The position numbers and the translations under genes are program-made. The notes under the pieces were generated by a model. The model was not told the origin of the DNA, did no database searches, and saw only the letters and a program-made list of their open reading frames with translations. DNA of 8,609 nt from Acidimicrobiales bacterium (GTDB taxonomy: Bacteria; Actinomycetota; Acidimicrobiia; Acidimicrobiales; RAAP-2), in assembly GCA_030044045.1 (NCBI GenBank), contig JASHWO010000028.1:1-8609 (forward strand), read 5' to 3'. Positions 5,574 through 8,609 of this stretch are shown piece by piece (position 1 is the first letter of the stretch; each line of letters begins with the position of its first letter).

Positions 5574-7177
5574 GCGGCGCCGGGGGCTTCCCCTACCTGA
5601 CCGTCCTGGTCCTGCTGCCGGCGGCCGGCGCCGCGGCGGTGGTGCTGCTGGGCGCCCTGCCCCAGGTGCCCCGCCGGGCGCTGGAGCTGCTGGGCCTGGC
5701 CGTGTCGGTGGCCACCTTCGGCGTCGCCGTGGCCATGGGGGTGGCCTTCCACGCCGGGCAGGCCGGCTACCAGATGGTCGCCGACCACCAGTGGGTGCCG
5801 GACCTGGGCATCCACTGGGAGGTGGGGGTCGACGGCATCTCGCTCTTCCTGGTGCTGCTGGCCGCCGTGCTCTTCCCCGTCGTGCTGGCCGGCGCCCGGA
5901 CCAAGCAGGACCCCCGCAGCTTCGTCGGCTGGATGCTGCTGCTGGAGGCGGCCTGCCTGGGCAGCTTCGTCTCGCTCGACCTGGTGCTGTTCTTCTTCTT
6001 CTTCGAGCTGACCCTGGTCCCCTCGTACTTCATCATCAGCGGGTGGGGGTACGCCCGCCGGGCCTACGCGGCGATCAAGTTCTTCGTCTACACCTTCCTC
6101 GGCTCGGCCTTCCTGCTGGTGGGCATCCTGGCCGTGGCCTTCCTCCACCAGCACCAGACCGGCGTGCTCACCTTCTCCCTGCCGGCCCTGGAGCGCACCC
6201 ACTTCTCGGGCACCACCGAGGTGCTGCTGTTCCTGGCCTTCACCGCGGCGTTCGCCGTGAAGGCGCCGCTCTTCCCGCTCCACACCTGGTCGCCCGACGC
6301 CTACGGCGAGGCGCCCACCGGCGGGTCGATGATCCTGGCCGCCGTCCTGGCCAAGCTGGGCACCTACGGCATCATCCGCTTCGACCTGAACCTCTTCCCC
6401 CAGGCCTCGCTGGACCTGGCCCCCTACGTGCTGACGCTGGCGGTGATCGGCATCCTCTACGGCGCCCTGGTGGCCTGCGCCCAACGCGACATGAAGCGGT
6501 TGGTGGCCTACTCCTCCCTGGCCCAGATCGGCTTCATTGCCCTGGGCACCTTCGCCTTCACCACCCAGGGGCTGACCGGCAGCGTGCTGCTGATGGTCAA
6601 CCACGGCCTGGTGACCGCCGCCCTGTTCCTATTGATCGGCTGGATCTACGAGCGCCGCCGCACGTGGCAGGTGAGCGAGCTGCGCGGCCTGCAGTCGCCG
6701 GCCCCGGTGCTGGCCGCGGTGTTCACCGTGGTGATGCTGGCCTCCATCGGCCTGCCCGGGCTGAACGGCTTCGTGAGCGAGTTCCTGGTGCTGTCCGGCA
6801 CCTTCCTCACCCACCGCTGGTGGGCGGTGGTGGCCACGGCCGGGGTGGTGGTGGCCGCCCTCTACCTGCTCTGGGCCTACCAGCAGGTATTCCACGGCAA
6901 GCCCCGCCTGGCTGACACCACCACCCGGGACCTCTCCTGGAGCGAGCGCCTGGTCATCGCCCCGCTGATCGTGCTCATCGTGGTGCTGGGGCTCTACCCC
7001 AAGCCGGTGCTCGACCGGATCACCCCGTCGGTCGACCGCCTGGTGGCCAGGGTGGAGCTGGCCACCCACACCCGCCAGCCGGCGGTGGCCCGCACCGGCG
7101 AGGCCGGGGTCGGCGCGGCGGGCACCGGGTCGGCGGGCATCGGCAGTGCGGCCTCGGGCACCGAGAGGAAGGGATGA
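5570..7177 (+). CDS. nuoM: NADH-quinone oxidoreductase subunit M
   Basis: NuoM (535 aa, ND4 family) is the middle antiporter-like proton-pumping subunit. Key residues are in place: Glu 146 in FFFFFELTLVPSYFIISGWG, Lys 231 in AFAVKAPLFPLHTWSPDAYG, and Lys 262 in AAVLAKLGTYGIIRF. His 345 is in VNHGLVTAALFLLIGWIYER, and Glu 404 in GLPGLNGFVSEFLVLSG (E. coli Glu 407 position). The preferred start is the GTG at 5570, which overlaps the nuoL stop as GTGA and gives MSGAGGFPYLTVLVLLPAAG. In-frame GTGs at 5561 and 5564 would add only two or three residues. No strong ribosome binding site is seen, so translational coupling to nuoL is likely. After the final helix (about 460-477) residues 500-535 form a Gly/Ala/Ser-rich tail with no recognised domain. 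The stop overlaps the nuoN start. Confidence 0.96.
   Translation: MSGAGGFPYLTVLVLLPAAGAAAVVLLGALPQVPRRALELLGLAVSVATFGVAVAMGVAFHAGQAGYQMVADHQWVPDLGIHWEVGVDGISLFLVLLAAVLFPVVLAGARTKQDPRSFVGWMLLLEAACLGSFVSLDLVLFFFFFELTLVPSYFIISGWGYARRAYAAIKFFVYTFLGSAFLLVGILAVAFLHQHQTGVLTFSLPALERTHFSGTTEVLLFLAFTAAFAVKAPLFPLHTWSPDAYGEAPTGGSMILAAVLAKLGTYGIIRFDLNLFPQASLDLAPYVLTLAVIGILYGALVACAQRDMKRLVAYSSLAQIGFIALGTFAFTTQGLTGSVLLMVNHGLVTAALFLLIGWIYERRRTWQVSELRGLQSPAPVLAAVFTVVMLASIGLPGLNGFVSEFLVLSGTFLTHRWWAVVATAGVVVAALYLLWAYQQVFHGKPRLADTTTRDLSWSERLVIAPLIVLIVVLGLYPKPVLDRITPSVDRLVARVELATHTRQPAVARTGEAGVGAAGTGSAGIGSAASGTERKG
7163..7172 (+). promoter_or_regulatory. Ribosome binding site for nuoN
   Basis: The purine run GAGAGGAAGG is the strongest Shine-Dalgarno-like sequence in the window. 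Its GAGAGG part is 5 bases before the ATG at 7174, while AGGAAGG is 10 bases before the alternative in-frame ATG at 7183, so it does not firmly settle the choice between the two starts. Confidence 0.6.
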
Positions 7178-8609
7178 CCGTCATGCTGGCCGCCGCCATC
7201 CACACCCCTCACATCCGCTACCTGGCCATCCTGCCGGAGATCGTCATGCTGGGCGGGGCCGTCCTGCTGCTGGCCGTGTCGTCGCTGGTGCGGCGCCCGC
7301 TGCGGGTGGCCGTGGCCACCGCCGGCACGGTGGCCGTCTCGGGCACGGCCTTCGGGCTGGCCTGGTGGCAGTGGGCCGACGTCCAGGCGCACGGCCCCTT
7401 CACCGCCGTGGACCACGCCGTGGTGGTGGACGGGTTCAGCGCGCTGGTGTCCATCCTGGTGCCGGCGGCCATGCTGCTCACCGCCCTGGTGGGCGACGGC
7501 TACCTGCGGCGCGAGGGGGTGGAGGGGCCGGAGCTCCACGTGCTGGCCCTGATCTCCGCCTCCGGGGCCATGCTCATGGGCGCGGCCAACGACCTCATCA
7601 TCGTGTTCCTGGGGCTGGAGATCCTGTCCATCGCCCTCTACGTCCTGGCCGCCTTCGACCACCGGCGGGAGGCGTCGGGCGAGGCCGGGCTCAAGTACTT
7701 CCTGCTGGGCGGGTTCTCCTCCGCCGTTTTCGTCTACGGCATCGCCCTGGTCTACGGGGCCACCGGCTCCACCAACCTCACCCAGGTGGCCGACTTCCTC
7801 TCCCACAACGTCCTGGTCTCCGACGGGCTGCTGCTGGCCGGGCTGACCCTGCTGCTGGTGGGGTTCGCCTTCAAGGTGGCCGCGGTGCCCTTCCATATGT
7901 GGACCCCCGACGTCTACCAGGGCGCGCCGTCCCCGGTGACCGGCTTCATGGCCGCGGTGGCCAAGGTGGGGGCGTTCGCCGCCCTGCTGCGGGTGTTCGT
8001 GTCGACGTTCGGGACCCTGCGGGCCGACTGGCAGCCGGTGGTCTACGCCCTGGCCGTCGCCACCCTGCTGCTCGGCGCCGGCCTGGCCGTGGTGCAGCGG
8101 GACGTGAAGCGCATGCTGGCCTACTCCTCGATCAACCACGCCGGCTTCGTCCTGCTCGGCCTGCAGGCGGCCACCGCCCAGGGGGTGCGGGCCGCCCTCT
8201 ACTACCTCGTCGCCTACACCTTCATGGTGATCGGCACCTTCGCCATCGTCACCGTGCTGGGCCGGAAAGGCGACAGTGCCCACGACATCGCCGGCTACCG
8301 GGGCCTGGCCCGGCGCCAGCCGGCCCTGGCCCTCTGCCTGGCCGTGCTGCTGCTGGCCCAGGCCGGGGCGCCGTTCACCACCGGGCTCTGGGCCAAGCTG
8401 CAGGTGGTGCTGGCCGCGGTGGACGCCGGGTCGGTGCCGCTGGCCGCGGTGGCCATGGTCTCGGCCGCGGTGGCCGCCTTCTTCTACCTGCGCCTGGCCG
8501 TGCTGATGTACACCGGCGGGGCCGAGGTCGAGGCGGAGGAGCCGGCACCGTTGGCCGTGGGCGCGGTCGGCCCGGCGCCGGCGCGCCCCGAGCCGGCCCC
8601 GGCACCGGC
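7174..8609 (+). CDS. nuoN: NADH-quinone oxidoreductase subunit N (3' partial)
   Basis: NuoN (ND2 family) is the proximal antiporter-like proton-pumping subunit. The frame is open for 478 codons and runs off the window end without a stop. Family landmarks are Glu 149 in FLGLEILSIALYVLAAFDHR, Lys 174 in EAGLKYFLLGGFSSA, Lys 234 in FAFKVAAVPFHMWTPDVYQG, and Lys 264 in AAVAKVGAFAALLR. Next come RDVKRMLAYSSINHAGF at 309-325 and Lys 408 in AGAPFTTGLWAKLQVV. About 13 hydrophobic helices are visible; the last expected helix and the C-terminus lie beyond the window. The ATG at 7174 overlaps the nuoM stop (ATGA); an ATG at 7183 is possible. Residues 450-478 are an Ala/Pro/Glu-rich stretch where family members usually have a shorter loop before the final helix. 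Confidence 0.95.
   Translation, partial: MTVMLAAAIHTPHIRYLAILPEIVMLGGAVLLLAVSSLVRRPLRVAVATAGTVAVSGTAFGLAWWQWADVQAHGPFTAVDHAVVVDGFSALVSILVPAAMLLTALVGDGYLRREGVEGPELHVLALISASGAMLMGAANDLIIVFLGLEILSIALYVLAAFDHRREASGEAGLKYFLLGGFSSAVFVYGIALVYGATGSTNLTQVADFLSHNVLVSDGLLLAGLTLLLVGFAFKVAAVPFHMWTPDVYQGAPSPVTGFMAAVAKVGAFAALLRVFVSTFGTLRADWQPVVYALAVATLLLGAGLAVVQRDVKRMLAYSSINHAGFVLLGLQAATAQGVRAALYYLVAYTFMVIGTFAIVTVLGRKGDSAHDIAGYRGLARRQPALALCLAVLLLAQAGAPFTTGLWAKLQVVLAAVDAGSVPLAAVAMVSAAVAAFFYLRLAVLMYTGGAEVEAEEPAPLAVGAVGPAPARPEPAPAP

Noticed and set aside
5985..6004. Run of TTC codons in nuoM as a possible slippage site
   Set aside because: It encodes the Phe-rich helix before the conserved Glu 146 that is usual for NuoM, and the frame is intact.
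6994..8283. 429-codon frame on the - strand opposite nuoM/nuoN
   Set aside because: Shadow of the conserved nuoN frame; low-complexity His/Gly/Gln-rich translation.

Overview
The window is a contiguous piece of a respiratory NADH:quinone oxidoreductase (complex I, NDH-1, type I NADH dehydrogenase) operon, read entirely on the + strand in the canonical order nuoG (3' end only), nuoH, nuoI, nuoJ, nuoK, nuoL, nuoM, nuoN (5' part, running off the window). The DNA is very GC-rich and third codon positions are almost all G or C. GTG starts are common and genes are joined by 1- to 4-base stop/start overlaps. This suits a high-GC actinobacterium. An Acidimicrobiia-type lineage is a guess from overall character, not something the sequence proves.

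Layout: 1-540 holds the C-terminal, molybdopterin-dinucleotide-binding-like domain of NuoG. 537-1745 is NuoH, 1742-2596 NuoI (two 4Fe-4S clusters, N6a/N6b) and 2596-3336 NuoJ. 3333-3638 is NuoK, 3642-5573 NuoL, 5570-7177 NuoM, and NuoN runs from 7174 to the window end without a stop. There is no intergenic space beyond 3 bases between nuoK and nuoL, and no RNA genes, promoters or terminators are visible. NuoG and NuoI carry electrons through iron-sulfur clusters in the peripheral arm, NuoH forms most of the quinone site at the arm junction, and NuoJ/K/L/M/N form the proton-pumping membrane arm. The charged residues expected for proton translocation are present in NuoK, L, M and N, so the complex looks functional.

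The unusual element is a family of short GC-rich palindromic repeats inside two of the genes, in the coding frame. Unit A (about 29 bp, a hairpin around GGGGCCCC, encoding GQGPHASEE) occurs in the NuoG linker and again in the C-terminal tail of NuoJ with a single base difference. Unit B (30 bp, encoding VGAPGGPGNT) occurs twice, identically, in the NuoG linker, flanking unit A. A diverged B-like stretch follows unit A in NuoJ, and the likely nuoK ribosome binding site lies within it. The pattern resembles protein-embedded palindromic elements, such as those known in Rickettsia. Several subunits also have lineage-type extensions: a roughly 100-residue C-terminal extension of NuoI ending in a basic predicted coiled coil, a Pro/Glu-rich NuoJ tail, a Gly/Ala-rich NuoM tail, and a Pro/Ala/Glu-rich stretch near the visible end of NuoN.
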